A stretch of DNA of 64,000 bases from Pseudomonas fluorescens (GCF_000802965.1 NZ_JSAK01000015.1:124001-188000); one strand, 5' to 3'; positions 34,556 to 42,106 are shown, numbered from the stretch's first letter. The notes: generated from the letters alone by a model not told the origin. A program made the numbers and translations.

Positions 34556-34747
34556 TCAATCGCCTGGGTTTAGATCGAACATCCATTTAGCGATTGTTGA
34601 TTGACGCCAGGCCACCGAGTTAGGGCCTAGTCGAAATTGCTTGGGGAAGGTGCCTTCCCGAATCCGGCGGTAGATTGTGGCGCGACTGAGGCCGGTAATA
34701 TGAAGTACCTCATCAAGGCGTAGAAAACGATCAATGCCCTCTGTCAT
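34556..34747 (-). CDS. AlpA-type regulator
   Basis: 63-residue protein: FLRLDEVLHITGLSRATIYR (helix-turn-helix), then RIREGTFPKQFRLGPNSVAW and a closing helix. This is the AlpA/Phage_AlpA fold, which activates excision genes in satellites and prophages. The start overlaps the stop of the upstream small DNA-binding gene (ATGA). Confidence 0.88.
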   Translation of the reverse strand: MTEGIDRFLRLDEVLHITGLSRATIYRRIREGTFPKQFRLGPNSVAWRQSTIAKWMFDLNPGD

Positions 34748-34998
34748 CTTCTAATATCCCTCAGCGCTGGCGGTGTTTGCCGCGGTCTACCAACCCTCGG
34801 CACCTTGTTTTTCCCATCGCGACACTCACGCAGAAACTCCCGCACGTCTTCCTTAAGCCAGCAGTGTCTGGTGCCCATCCTGAAGCTCTTTGGCAACCAG
34901 TCCACGCCCCGGCGCATTCCCTCTCTGACCGACGCCTCAGTTCGGCCAAGCATCGTTGCCAGGTCGGCAACAAACAACACTTCGCAGTCATCGTCCAT
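34744..34998 (-). CDS. Small helix-turn-helix DNA-binding protein
   Basis: 84-residue protein with VLFVADLATMLGRTEASVRE and GMRRGVDWLPKSFRMGTRHCW, an AlpA/MerR-like helix-turn-helix followed by a wing, and a basic tail (GKNKVPRVGRPRQ). Upstream of and overlapping the AlpA gene, so probably a co-regulator. Confidence 0.75.
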   Translation of the reverse strand: MDDDCEVLFVADLATMLGRTEASVREGMRRGVDWLPKSFRMGTRHCWLKEDVREFLRECRDGKNKVPRVGRPRQTPPALRDIRR

Positions 34999-35020
34999 AC
35001 ACGCCCCTGCTGACGTCGGT

Positions 35021-35239
35021 TCAAACAGTGCCTTGTGACTTGAGTCTGGCCAGCCCTTGATTGATATGCCCGGCGTTTTCGCCGATCACGTCCAAGACAG
35101 TCCGGATATTGTCGCCGGCCGCGACATGCCCTTGGCTTTCGACTAACAGGGTCAGCTCCATTAGTGCGGCTTCCAAGGCGAGCTGGTTGTGATACATGCG
35201 TTCAAGCACATCCGGGAGAGAGTATTCAGGGGTAGGCAT
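35021..35239 (-). CDS. Small hypothetical phage-type protein
   Basis: 72-residue helical protein starting MPTPEYSLPDVLERMYHNQL, with LEAALMELTLLVESQ and a second helix pair after it. I place the start at 35239 because GGAG lies eight bases before that ATG; the frame is open to 35296. It precedes the two DNA-binding genes in the same direction. Function unknown. Confidence 0.65.
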   Translation of the reverse strand: MPTPEYSLPDVLERMYHNQLALEAALMELTLLVESQGHVAAGDNIRTVLDVIGENAGHINQGLARLKSQGTV

Positions 35240-35793
35240 CGCTTCGACTCCATTCGAGAAAAACAAAGCGTAGCAGCGCTGGTTCGATCGGGGCATGAAA
35301 CAAGCTGCTCACTGCTCACTGCTCGGCGGCTATTTTCAACCGGTGAAATGCGCGATGCCTGGGGGGTTGTGTATAGCCATTGTTTAAACGATGCCTGGGG
35401 GGGGTGTGTATAGCCGGCGCAGGAGCCTATTCAGAAGCGACCAGATTGACCTATTTCACATGAACTCGAGTGTGGTCCCCGCGCCACAAAGTGGCGTTCC
35501 CACCACCCTGATTCCGGGGCGAGGTCGGAAATTGACCCAGTTCATTTCTGGGGATTGTTTTCACAAATGAGAGCCGGCGCTAACGTGTTGGGATCTACAC
35601 AGAGTGTAGATTTCAACACTCAATGGAGATAACGGTCAGCCTGGCTCAGCGAGCGGCCATCGTTAAAGGTCTAGCGCCAGTTCGGGCCGAAACGCACCTG
35701 GGGTAGGTTTCGTCTTATGCCTGTCTCACATTCCGCCAAAGCGTGGTCAAAGTATTAGCATTCAATCAAACACTTGAGACTGGCGCGGATAGC
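35240..35793. other. Non-coding stretch with a 26-bp direct repeat
   Basis: A 554-base gap. It holds the GATGCCTGGGGGG repeat pair at 35353-35415 (listed separately) and, at about 35445-35550, two short ATTGACC words in a segment that could be the remnant of an insertion-sequence end; I cannot support that further. No gene is evident. Confidence 0.4.
35353..35415. repeat. 26-bp direct repeat pair with G runs
   Basis: CGATGCCTGGGGGG-TTGTGTATAGCC (35353-35378) and CGATGCCTGGGGGG-GGTGTGTATAGCC (35389-35415), 36 bases apart start to start. They lie upstream of the minus-strand operon of small DNA-binding proteins and may be its operators. Confidence 0.7.
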
Positions 35794-36654
35794 TCAAGCG
35801 GTGCGGGGAAAGACGTTCACTAGGAGCCCGTATTCTGGGAAGAAGGCAGCGTAAAAACCTTCCGCGAGAACTAGTTTGGCCGTAACTTCTGCCTCGTCTT
35901 TGTAACCAGCTTTTTTGAGCTCACATATAAGCTCGTCGGTAACTGCAACCAGCCGCCGCTCCAAGCATTCGAGGCGATCATGCTCGATGTCCATTTGGAT
36001 AACTGAGAATACGTTGTGCCCTGACGCCACCGTGCCACCGCCGAGCGAGCCGTATGTAGTTTCATCCTTGGTAAGGAAGAAGGCGTTGACATGGACTTTT
36101 CTTAACGCAGCGCGCTCTTCATCGGTGAGCCTTTCCCCTTTCACGCCTTGCATGACCCAGCGAGCAACCGAAGCTGGCCAGTTGCGATGAACTGTTTCCA
36201 CGATTTCGCTGTTCGTCCACGAATGATGGTCGTAAACATCGATCGCATAAAAATACTTGTCAGTGATTCTGGCGAAGAGCAAAGGGCCTGCCCTTTCGAC
36301 AAAACCGTTTTTGATCTGAGTTCCAAGGTGTAAGTGGTAAACCCCCCAATCGTTCAGCATCAGGTCTGTTTTTGTCGTTTTTTCGATCAGCTTGCTCAGG
36401 TGCGGGGTTAAATCTTGTCCATCCTTCACTTTTTGCTGAATTAGATCCCAACCAGCTTGGTGTGTTGCGGGGCACCGGAAGGTATCCGATACAAGTAGCG
36501 TCCTGGGCTTGGTGGGTATGCGTCTTTGTGCTGCGTTGAAGTAATGAACGGGGACATCCGTAGTAAGCCCTGTTGTGTCCATCCCCCATTCATTACTCAT
36601 TATTTCTTTGAGTGTGTCGTGCCAGTCTGCCTTGAAGTTCATGATCAATTTCAT
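35794..36654 (-). CDS. Uncharacterised 286-residue cargo protein
   Basis: Soluble protein, no signal peptide. Notable segments are LMLNDWGVYHLHLG (about residues 98-111), FARITDKYFYAIDVYDHHSWTNSEIVE (about 126-152) and NWPASVARWVMQG. The closely spaced Asp and His (DVYDHH) could bind metal, which is inference. I do not recognise a named family. It lies next to the phased repeat arrays; nearly 320 bases separate it from the next coding region. Confidence 0.7.
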   Translation of the reverse strand: MKLIMNFKADWHDTLKEIMSNEWGMDTTGLTTDVPVHYFNAAQRRIPTKPRTLLVSDTFRCPATHQAGWDLIQQKVKDGQDLTPHLSKLIEKTTKTDLMLNDWGVYHLHLGTQIKNGFVERAGPLLFARITDKYFYAIDVYDHHSWTNSEIVETVHRNWPASVARWVMQGVKGERLTDEERAALRKVHVNAFFLTKDETTYGSLGGGTVASGHNVFSVIQMDIEHDRLECLERRLVAVTDELICELKKAGYKDEAEVTAKLVLAEGFYAAFFPEYGLLVNVFPRTA

Positions 36655-36790
36655 TAGGGCGCCCTCGATTTGCGCATCCTGATCCTACGTATCCGCGGGC
36701 TTTTGTGAAGGGCCTCCAACGCTGCCGCGTCACCTCCGTGGGCTTGTTCGGAAACTAACCACCTTGCCAGTGAAAAACAATGTAATACCG

Positions 36791-36910
36791 TGGAAACCAG
36801 AGTGGAAATCTTACGTTTGGCAACCAGTGAAAATGACGCGATACGGCATGGAATTAGGCTTTGGTACCTACTCCTGACTGGCAACTATCTCTGGCAACCG
36901 CCTTGGCAAC
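36791..36910. repeat. Phased heptad arrays A (TGGAAAC, TGGCAAC)
   Basis: TGGAAAC at 36791 and TGGAAAT at 36803 (12 bp apart), a single TGGCAAC at 36818, then TGGCAAC at 36879, 36892 and 36904 (13 and 12 bp apart). The gap 36655-36973 holds no other feature I can support. The same spacing recurs with other words in arrays B and C. Confidence 0.8.
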
Positions 36911-36973
36911 CTTGTCGGTCAGGTTTGCTCCAGGATCACGCAGGAGGAGGCGAACCTGAGGGGGCGCCAGCTG

Positions 36974-37423
36974 TTAGCCAGGTTCAACCAATGTCAGTTT
37001 GATTCCAGCCAAATCTAGACGCGCCGTCACTGCGCCTGTTTCAAAGCACCAGTTCCCGGGCATAGTTGTTTTAAGGCCAAGGTCGACATCGAGGAGCCTT
37101 GCTTCCTCTTTGGTGATATGGGCAATTTTTAGCGTTCGCTGAAGCATGAGGGCAACCTCATCGACAACTTTGCCAGCCCAGAACATCCTGAAAGCTTGGT
37201 CACGGATCAGTGAGCAGGGGACAAGGTGTTCTGTGTGCCCAGTCCCTTTTTCAGAAACCCCATAGAGGATGAAGCTTGAGTGGATGAGGGTATCGAATAT
37301 CCTGGAGTGCACACGAGCCGCGCGGGGCAACAAATCCTTTTGCTCTTCCCAGTGATGTTTCAGTACCCAAGCTGCTCGCTCGAATGCGCGTTGTTTCAGG
37401 TCTTCTGGCGTATAGCTGGACAC
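36974..37423 (-). CDS. Uncharacterised 149-residue cargo protein
   Basis: I choose the GTG at 37423 because AAGGAA lies at the right distance; the frame to 37528 upstream has no ribosome site. Segments: LKQRAFERAAWVLKHHWEEQKDL, YGVSEKGTGHTEHLVPCSLIRD (His/Cys cluster) and EEARLLDVDLGLKTTMPGNW. The GHTEHLVPC stretch resembles an HNH-like beginning, but the remainder of that fold is not visible. Family unknown. Confidence 0.6.
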   Translation of the reverse strand: MSSYTPEDLKQRAFERAAWVLKHHWEEQKDLLPRAARVHSRIFDTLIHSSFILYGVSEKGTGHTEHLVPCSLIRDQAFRMFWAGKVVDEVALMLQRTLKIAHITKEEARLLDVDLGLKTTMPGNWCFETGAVTARLDLAGIKLTLVEPG

Positions 37424-37566
37424 GTAGCGCTTCCTTAGCTGGCGGGCGAATGCTCTGCCGCAAAAGGTAACCGCTCTTGCTCCTCGGGTGAAGATGGTGA
37501 CACGCCACGACAGGTGTAAAGGTGGCAACCATTGGGGGAAACCACCAACCAGGTTCGCGCCCGCTC

Positions 37567-37767
37567 TGCGAACCAGAGGTGCGAACCGCGGTGCGAACTA
37601 GCTGCGGTATGCATTGGCGAGTGCGTACGTTTACTGCGTACCGACCTGCGTACCAATGGCCTGCTTACAAGGTCGTAAGGATTTCACGCGATCCAGAGTG
37701 CGTGAAATCACTGCGTGAAACAGCGCGTTTTGCTGTAACAGACTCTGTAACAGACTGCCATGTTACA
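37567..37767. repeat. Phased heptad arrays B (TGCGAAC, TGCGTAC, TGCGTGA, TGTAACA)
   Basis: Four consecutive arrays. TGCGAAC at 37567, 37580, 37592 (13, 12). TGCGTAC at 37622, 37635, 37647 (13, 12) plus TGCTTAC at 37662 (15). TGCGTGA at 37699 and 37712 (13). TGTAACA at 37734, 37746 (12) plus TGTTACA at 37761 (15). A lone TGGCAAC is at 37523. An open frame crosses this stretch on the plus strand, but I treat it as chance. Confidence 0.85.
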
Positions 37768-37818
37768 GGTCGTCAGCATCGGTCGGTCTGGTGTCGGAGC
37801 TTTCCCTTTTTATGGACA

Positions 37819-38016
37819 TCAAAAATCATCAGAGTTGTCCCTCAACAGCTTCTCCTCGATGGCCAGACGCACGAATTCAGAGCGATTACCCTTGGCGGCG
37901 TGTAGCCCTTCGCTAGGGTGGCGAATCAGTTGGTCGATGACGCTCACGGTTTCAGCCCCCACTGATACGATCAATCGGGTTTTGGCCTTACCGTTGAACA
38001 TACGGTTTTTACTCAT
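37819..38016 (-). CDS. Ribbon-helix-helix-like small protein
   Basis: 65-residue basic protein. KTRLIVSVGAETVSVIDQLI would be the strand and first helix, and KGNRSEFVRLAIEEKLLRD the second helix of a ribbon-helix-helix fold. The ATG at 38016 follows GAGAGGCGAAGG; the longer frame to 38265 runs through array C and is rejected. Its position between arrays B and C makes it a natural candidate for a protein that reads the heptads; that is inference. Confidence 0.75.
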   Translation of the reverse strand: MSKNRMFNGKAKTRLIVSVGAETVSVIDQLIRHPSEGLHAAKGNRSEFVRLAIEEKLLRDNSDDF

Positions 38017-38079
38017 GCCTTCGCCTCTCTGCGGATTGGAAGCATCACCTGAAAACTTGCCTTGGTTCCCGCTCCAGAA

Positions 38080-38178
38080 TGGTAACCAACCGTGGTAACT
38101 CGCGTGGTAACTCGCGTGGTAACCATCGCCCTGGTAACCTCCATAACTGCCGCTTTCCGTGGATACCGAAGTGGATAC
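38080..38178. repeat. Phased heptad arrays C (TGGTAAC, TGGATAC)
   Basis: TGGTAAC at 38080, 38093, 38105, 38117 and 38132 (13, 12, 12, 15 bp apart), then TGGATAC at 38160 and 38172 (12). The array lies directly upstream of the ribbon-helix-helix gene and downstream of the 281-residue gene, both on the minus strand. Confidence 0.85.
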
Positions 38179-38261
38179 CACCCGGTTGCCAAAGATTCCG
38201 CTGATGGGTGACCTCGCATTGCCAAAATGCCTTTTACGTGACTGGTGCCGGTGTTTAGAGG

Positions 38262-39107
38262 TCAATGATGAGCGCGAAGCGCGTCCGTGAAAGCAGTGAG
38301 ACTTTCATTCAGATACGCATCCAAAATGGCGGTCCTCTCCGAGAGTACATCGCATAATCTGCCAGGGGAGTTGGAATGAGCGAGGTTTTCACCACCACCA
38401 ACAAGCCTAAATCCCTCACACGTTAGGTTGAATATCCCCGCAGGAACGAACTCGTAATGAGAAATCGTATCCCGAACTGAACGACCATTTTCGGAGGAGA
38501 GCACAAAGTCAAAGCTGGGTTTGTGTTTTTCGTAAACTTGAAGAAGTGGCTCATGTATTTCCGGGGCAGCTTTCGGCCGGTTTAAAGCCTTCGGCAAATC
38601 CTTGAATGAATTACATTCAGTCCTGAAGTATGCCGCTAAACCTGCAGCGAAATATTCCAATGTGCGTCGATAAGCGTAAACAAATGCGTGGTATTCCACA
38701 TCGAGCTTTTGAGTGTTTCCGATCGCGTGGCAGCTGCCTTTGGGAATTTTTGAGAGGTCTTGGCGCCCTAAGTAGGTTTCCACCTCGCTCTCGATTTCGC
38801 CAATGCGGCACAGGTGGTACTCCACTGCTTTCCTGGCTCCTTGAGTGTGACCGAACAAGCCTTCCGCTAATCTCAAATACCACTTCATCGATCTTTCATT
38901 CTGTCGCAGCTCTGTCACCCAATCCGGCTGGGGGTTGGTGAAGTAATCATGAAAAAGGGTGAAGCCATATCGCTGATCCTCCGTAACTGCCGGGATGCCA
39001 GCGATCTCATTTACCTCAACGACGAGGTTGCCAATTCCATCAGGCATTATTAGACGAAGCATACTTGCCATTGCCTCTGGGATTACTCTTTCGTTCACTA
39101 AAGCCAT
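38262..39107 (-). CDS. Uncharacterised 281-residue protein, possible HEPN-type
   Basis: Mostly helical. AFVYAYRRTLEYFAAGLAAYF (about residues 141-161) is followed by SVRDTISHYEFVPAG (about 208-223), where R-DTIS-H matches the Rx4H motif of HEPN ribonucleases. That match is short and could be chance. No signal peptide. The promoter region to its right contains paired 10-bp-spaced repeats. Function unknown. Confidence 0.65.
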   Translation of the reverse strand: MALVNERVIPEAMASMLRLIMPDGIGNLVVEVNEIAGIPAVTEDQRYGFTLFHDYFTNPQPDWVTELRQNERSMKWYLRLAEGLFGHTQGARKAVEYHLCRIGEIESEVETYLGRQDLSKIPKGSCHAIGNTQKLDVEYHAFVYAYRRTLEYFAAGLAAYFRTECNSFKDLPKALNRPKAAPEIHEPLLQVYEKHKPSFDFVLSSENGRSVRDTISHYEFVPAGIFNLTCEGFRLVGGGENLAHSNSPGRLCDVLSERTAILDAYLNESLTAFTDALRAHH

Positions 39108-39162
39108 CCTGTTTCGCGAGCTATGAATTTATGGGTGCCGGATGATCTGGTTGGCACCAGCG

Positions 39163-39338
39163 ACTTAACAAAACTTAACCTTTTTTCAGCGCGAAAACTT
39201 GTCAAAATTTGACATTGAAATGCTACGGAAATAGCAGTGTCGGGCGAGCTATCGAGCTTTGGTCAACCCGTCAGCCTGTTAGTAAATGTTAGTGTCCAGG
39301 CCGGGGCGCGGCCCGCCAATCTGTTAACAATTGTCAAG
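39163..39338. promoter_or_regulatory. Divergent regulatory region with 10-bp-spaced half-site pairs
   Basis: Four pairs: ACTTAAC at 39163 and 39173; the palindrome TGTCAAAATTTGACA at 39200-39214; TGTTAGT at 39277 and 39287; TGTTAAC at 39322 with TGTCAAG at 39332. They lie between the minus-strand gene starting at 39107 and the plus-strand gene at 39450, so they probably bind one regulator of both. This is the only content I see in the gap. Confidence 0.6.
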
Positions 39339-39449
39339 GTTGCGCAGCGCTGGGAACCGCCATCTGTCGGTCAGTAGAGGCATGTGAAGGCAGAGTGCTA
39401 TGTCGCTGCTAATTTTGAAGCTATTGCAACCGATAGAGAGGCCTAGGAA

Positions 39450-39683
39450 ATGGCGACTCGACTCCAAGAGACTAACCGCTTTGAGGCAGTGGGAAATTCC
39501 GGTCAGCGCTACATAATCGTTGAGTCAACACAGCAGGTCTCATTGGATGCAACGAAGGATGGCAGGACGCTTTGGGCGGACGGTTCAAGATTTCTTAGAG
39601 CGCTGAATTTTGGCCCGGTCAGCCAAATCAGTGATTCAGAGTTCGTAGTTTTTATCAGTGGCGAAAGGTTGAAACGGGTTTGA
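39450..39683 (+). CDS. Small hypothetical protein, 77 residues
   Basis: Beta-rich small protein (RFEAVGNSGQRYIIVESTQQV, then RTLWADGSRFLRALNFGPVSQI). GAGAGGCC lies nine bases before the ATG. No signal peptide. It is divergent from the 281-residue gene and shares the repeat-rich control region. Family unknown. Confidence 0.65.
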   Translation: MATRLQETNRFEAVGNSGQRYIIVESTQQVSLDATKDGRTLWADGSRFLRALNFGPVSQISDSEFVVFISGERLKRV

Positions 39684-39707
39684 TGCGGGCTGGGAACCGC
39701 TGTGAAC

Positions 39708-39727
39708 TGGTTACTTTTACTGGTTAC
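39708..39727. repeat. Heptad pair D (TGGTTAC)
   Basis: TGGTTAC at 39708 and 39721, 13 bp apart, just after the 77-residue gene. Same form and spacing as the arrays at 36791-38178. Confidence 0.55.
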
Positions 39728-39749
39728 CGAAGCGCGACTAGCCCGATTA

Positions 39750-39770
39750 AAGGTCAATCTTATTGACCTT
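39750..39770. promoter_or_regulatory. 21-bp palindrome
   Basis: AAGGTCAAT and ATTGACCTT around CTT, a perfect palindrome. No T run follows, so an operator is more likely than a terminator. Confidence 0.45.
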
Positions 39771-39887
39771 CCTGGTGCCTCTGAACGGCTAGACTAACTG
39801 ACGAATAGGGTGCCGGTCGGGCAGGTGGTTCCAGCCGCGGTGGACTGCAGTGGTCGAAACATGGATCGACGTTTTGGTCATCTCAGT

Positions 39888-39911
39888 AAAAAAGCCCACT
39901 TCAGCGGGCTT
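39888..39911 (-). terminator. Terminator of the ejection-protein operon
   Basis: On the minus strand AAGCCCGCTGAAGTGGGCTT forms a short hairpin followed by TTTT. It comes after the genes read from 43594 to 40112. Confidence 0.75.
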
Positions 39912-39945
39912 GGTTGAGTGAGGGCGTTATGCCTAGGAGGTTCGT

Positions 39946-40107
39946 TTGAGCCAGCATCTGCTGCATGCACTCCAACTTTCAGCCGTATTCATCGGCGTTC
40001 AACTGCTGGTGAAGCTAGAGGACCTGCTGACCTATCTGGCCAAAAAGCACCTCCCGAAAGGCAGCAGGATCAGGAAAATCGTCCTGATCAACCCCGATGA
40101 AGACTGA
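39946..40107 (+). CDS. Small membrane protein, 53 residues, TTG start
   Basis: An exact AGGAGG (39935-39940) stands five bases before TTG. The product has one hydrophobic helix (LHALQLSAVFIGVQLLVKL), then a basic and acidic tail (KKHLPKGSRIRKIVLINPDED). It is on the opposite strand to its right neighbour, five bases from that gene's stop. Small single-helix proteins of this kind occur in phage modules; function unknown. Confidence 0.6.
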   Translation: MSQHLLHALQLSAVFIGVQLLVKLEDLLTYLAKKHLPKGSRIRKIVLINPDED

Positions 40108-40111
40108 GCGA

Positions 40112-42103
40112 CTACTGTTCCGTGATTCCCAGCAAGCCTGGCGCAGTGAGCAGTGGCAGTAGGCTTTGCTGTGGTCGGCGCGGAACGTTAATTTTCATCG
40201 ATGGATTCAAGGCTGCATTGGCGTCTGCCATTTGTTTCACCTTCCCGGCCCCTGACGCGACTACATCCAACAAACCAGGGAGCACCGGAAGTTTTTTCAG
40301 AACGCCCAGCGGCATGCGCAGGTAGTTGGGGAATGTGCTTGAACCTACTGGCTTCAGCGGCGCGTTATGGATATTTCCGGCAGCCCGGAGCGCGGCTTGG
40401 TAGTCTTCCCAACCATCCTTTCCAAACAATGCTTGGCCTTTTTCAGGGCCGATCTTATCCAGCGCTTTACGCATGCCATTGACGGAGAAGGCACCTCCGG
40501 TTTCGCTCTGAAGCGTCGAGGCGTCGCGTATGTAGACACGAGCGGCATCCTGCAATGAGCTCATAATCGGCACGCCGCGCTGCTGTTCAAGCAAGGAAAG
40601 GTTTTTGAGCTGATCGACCTTCATTTTCCCAACAAGAGCAGGCAAATCCTCGGGCGCGTAATTGCCCTTCAGGATTTTCTCGATCAGGGGGCTGGCTTCC
40701 TGAAAGCGGAAGCGGTCAGCTGCGGCGCCCCTGGCCTCCTTAAATGCATTCGACAGGTCAGCCTGAGCGCCTGTTGGTGACGCACCGTGGCCTTCAATTT
40801 CGTTGACCAAGTGCTTCTTGACGATCCCTAGCGCCTTAGCTTCAGCCGGATCGTTCGTGCCGTAGATGCGCCCATTCAATGCCTGGAGACGCTGCAGGGC
40901 CGTTCCCATTTCAAACGGTTCCTGGCCCCCAGTAGCTTTCTGGAACCATGACAACGTATCTGCCGGTAGCTTCGAGCCGAGCATCTGCTGATCGAGTTCA
41001 AGCGAGGCATTGTTTACGAACCGAGCTGCATCGAGGGGGATGTCACGACCTGCAGTGTTACGCGCAGCCTGATACAAATTGTCGGCTTTCGCTTTGAGCG
41101 TATCATCATAGCCAGTCACGGCATTTTGCAGCACCCGGCCGCGCTCATAATCGGTAGCATCTCCGGCTCCCTTCGAAACCTGCTGCAGCAATGAGGTGTT
41201 TGCATCCTTGAAGCGTGCAGCGACCTGGCTGTCGACGGTGTTTAGGTTGTTTGCCTTCCACCAGTCTTTGGGATCACGCGTCACCCAGCCGCGCATAGGG
41301 GTGATTTCTAACTTGTTAAAATCTGCCATACGCGCGAGCTGATCAGTATTCACCAGCCCGATATCGTCCATATTGCGCTTGGCAATTGAAATCATCTGAT
41401 CTTTGGTGGCCTGGGGCAAAGAGCTGTAATCGATGCCATTTTGCGCAAGCTTCGTAGCAATCTGTGTTTCAACAGGCGCGACAGGCGTGATCATAGATTT
41501 AACGCCGCCAGCTACTTTGCCGATCCCTCTCCCAACTGCCATACCTAAACTCCCGCCCACAGCGCCAGTCACTGCGTTAGTGGCGCGAGTAGCAGCATCA
41601 CCAGGCTGAGAAAGTACGCCAAAGGCTGCCCCACCGCCTGCTGCTTGCTTATAGCTCCCAGGATTGATCAAGGCATTGCCAGCCCCCTCAACTAGACCAC
41701 CAACGGTCTTTACCGCTGGCATGGCGCGGGCTGCGCTCGCCGCTTGGATCGCTTTGCCGCCGGCCTGCAGTCCTCGACCACCCAGGTATGCAAGACCAAT
41801 CTGACCGCCGATATTGCCACCGAGGCCTGCCGGGTCAGACATCAGGTCGTCATCCGCGCCAGGGGCGCGTTGCCAGCCACGCGGCCAGAGCACTCCACCG
41901 AGGCCGACACCTTCCATCAGGTCAGCCACAGCCTTACCTGCGCCGAGCGTGCCTTTTTCAAGCCAGCCACGCCCCTTGAGGCGATCTGGCGGCGAATTTT
42001 GGCGCTGAGCCGAGGTCGCTTGAACTTGAGGCTGCTCGGCAGATTGGGCTGCCTGTTCTTGCTCCAGGCGCATGCGAAATTCAAATTCTTCATGTTCGGT
42101 CAT
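40112..42103 (-). CDS. Phage DNA-ejection-type protein
   Basis: 663-residue protein. The N-terminal third has Gly/Ala-rich amphipathic stretches (GGNIGGQIGLAYLGG, GAVGGSLGMAVGRGIGKVAGG) typical of podovirus internal proteins that form the DNA-ejection channel. The rest is helical and coiled-coil-like. No lysozyme or transglycosylase motif is seen. Four bases separate it from the 406-residue gene. The ejection role is inference from composition and from pairing. Confidence 0.6.
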   Translation of the reverse strand: MTEHEEFEFRMRLEQEQAAQSAEQPQVQATSAQRQNSPPDRLKGRGWLEKGTLGAGKAVADLMEGVGLGGVLWPRGWQRAPGADDDLMSDPAGLGGNIGGQIGLAYLGGRGLQAGGKAIQAASAARAMPAVKTVGGLVEGAGNALINPGSYKQAAGGGAAFGVLSQPGDAATRATNAVTGAVGGSLGMAVGRGIGKVAGGVKSMITPVAPVETQIATKLAQNGIDYSSLPQATKDQMISIAKRNMDDIGLVNTDQLARMADFNKLEITPMRGWVTRDPKDWWKANNLNTVDSQVAARFKDANTSLLQQVSKGAGDATDYERGRVLQNAVTGYDDTLKAKADNLYQAARNTAGRDIPLDAARFVNNASLELDQQMLGSKLPADTLSWFQKATGGQEPFEMGTALQRLQALNGRIYGTNDPAEAKALGIVKKHLVNEIEGHGASPTGAQADLSNAFKEARGAAADRFRFQEASPLIEKILKGNYAPEDLPALVGKMKVDQLKNLSLLEQQRGVPIMSSLQDAARVYIRDASTLQSETGGAFSVNGMRKALDKIGPEKGQALFGKDGWEDYQAALRAAGNIHNAPLKPVGSSTFPNYLRMPLGVLKKLPVLPGLLDVVASGAGKVKQMADANAALNPSMKINVPRRPQQSLLPLLTAPGLLGITEQ

Positions 42104-42106
42104 GGT

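Noticed and set aside
35445..35550. Insertion-sequence end remnant with ATTGACC words
   Set aside because: Only short similarity to typical ends, no transposase fragment and no inverted or target repeats could be shown.
37522..37905. 127-residue plus-strand frame through arrays B
   Set aside because: Its repeats (VRT, AY) are only the heptads read through; the 13-bp steps break the repeat frame and no ribosome site is seen.
36791..38178. CRISPR array
   Set aside because: The repeats are 7 bp with 5-8 bp between them, no spacers of constant 30 bp, and no cas genes are present.
38017..38265. N-terminal extension of the RHH-like protein through array C (GYHASYHASYH)
   Set aside because: A good ribosome site lies at 38016, and the extension is the array read as codons; 13-bp spacing is not compatible with a peptide repeat.
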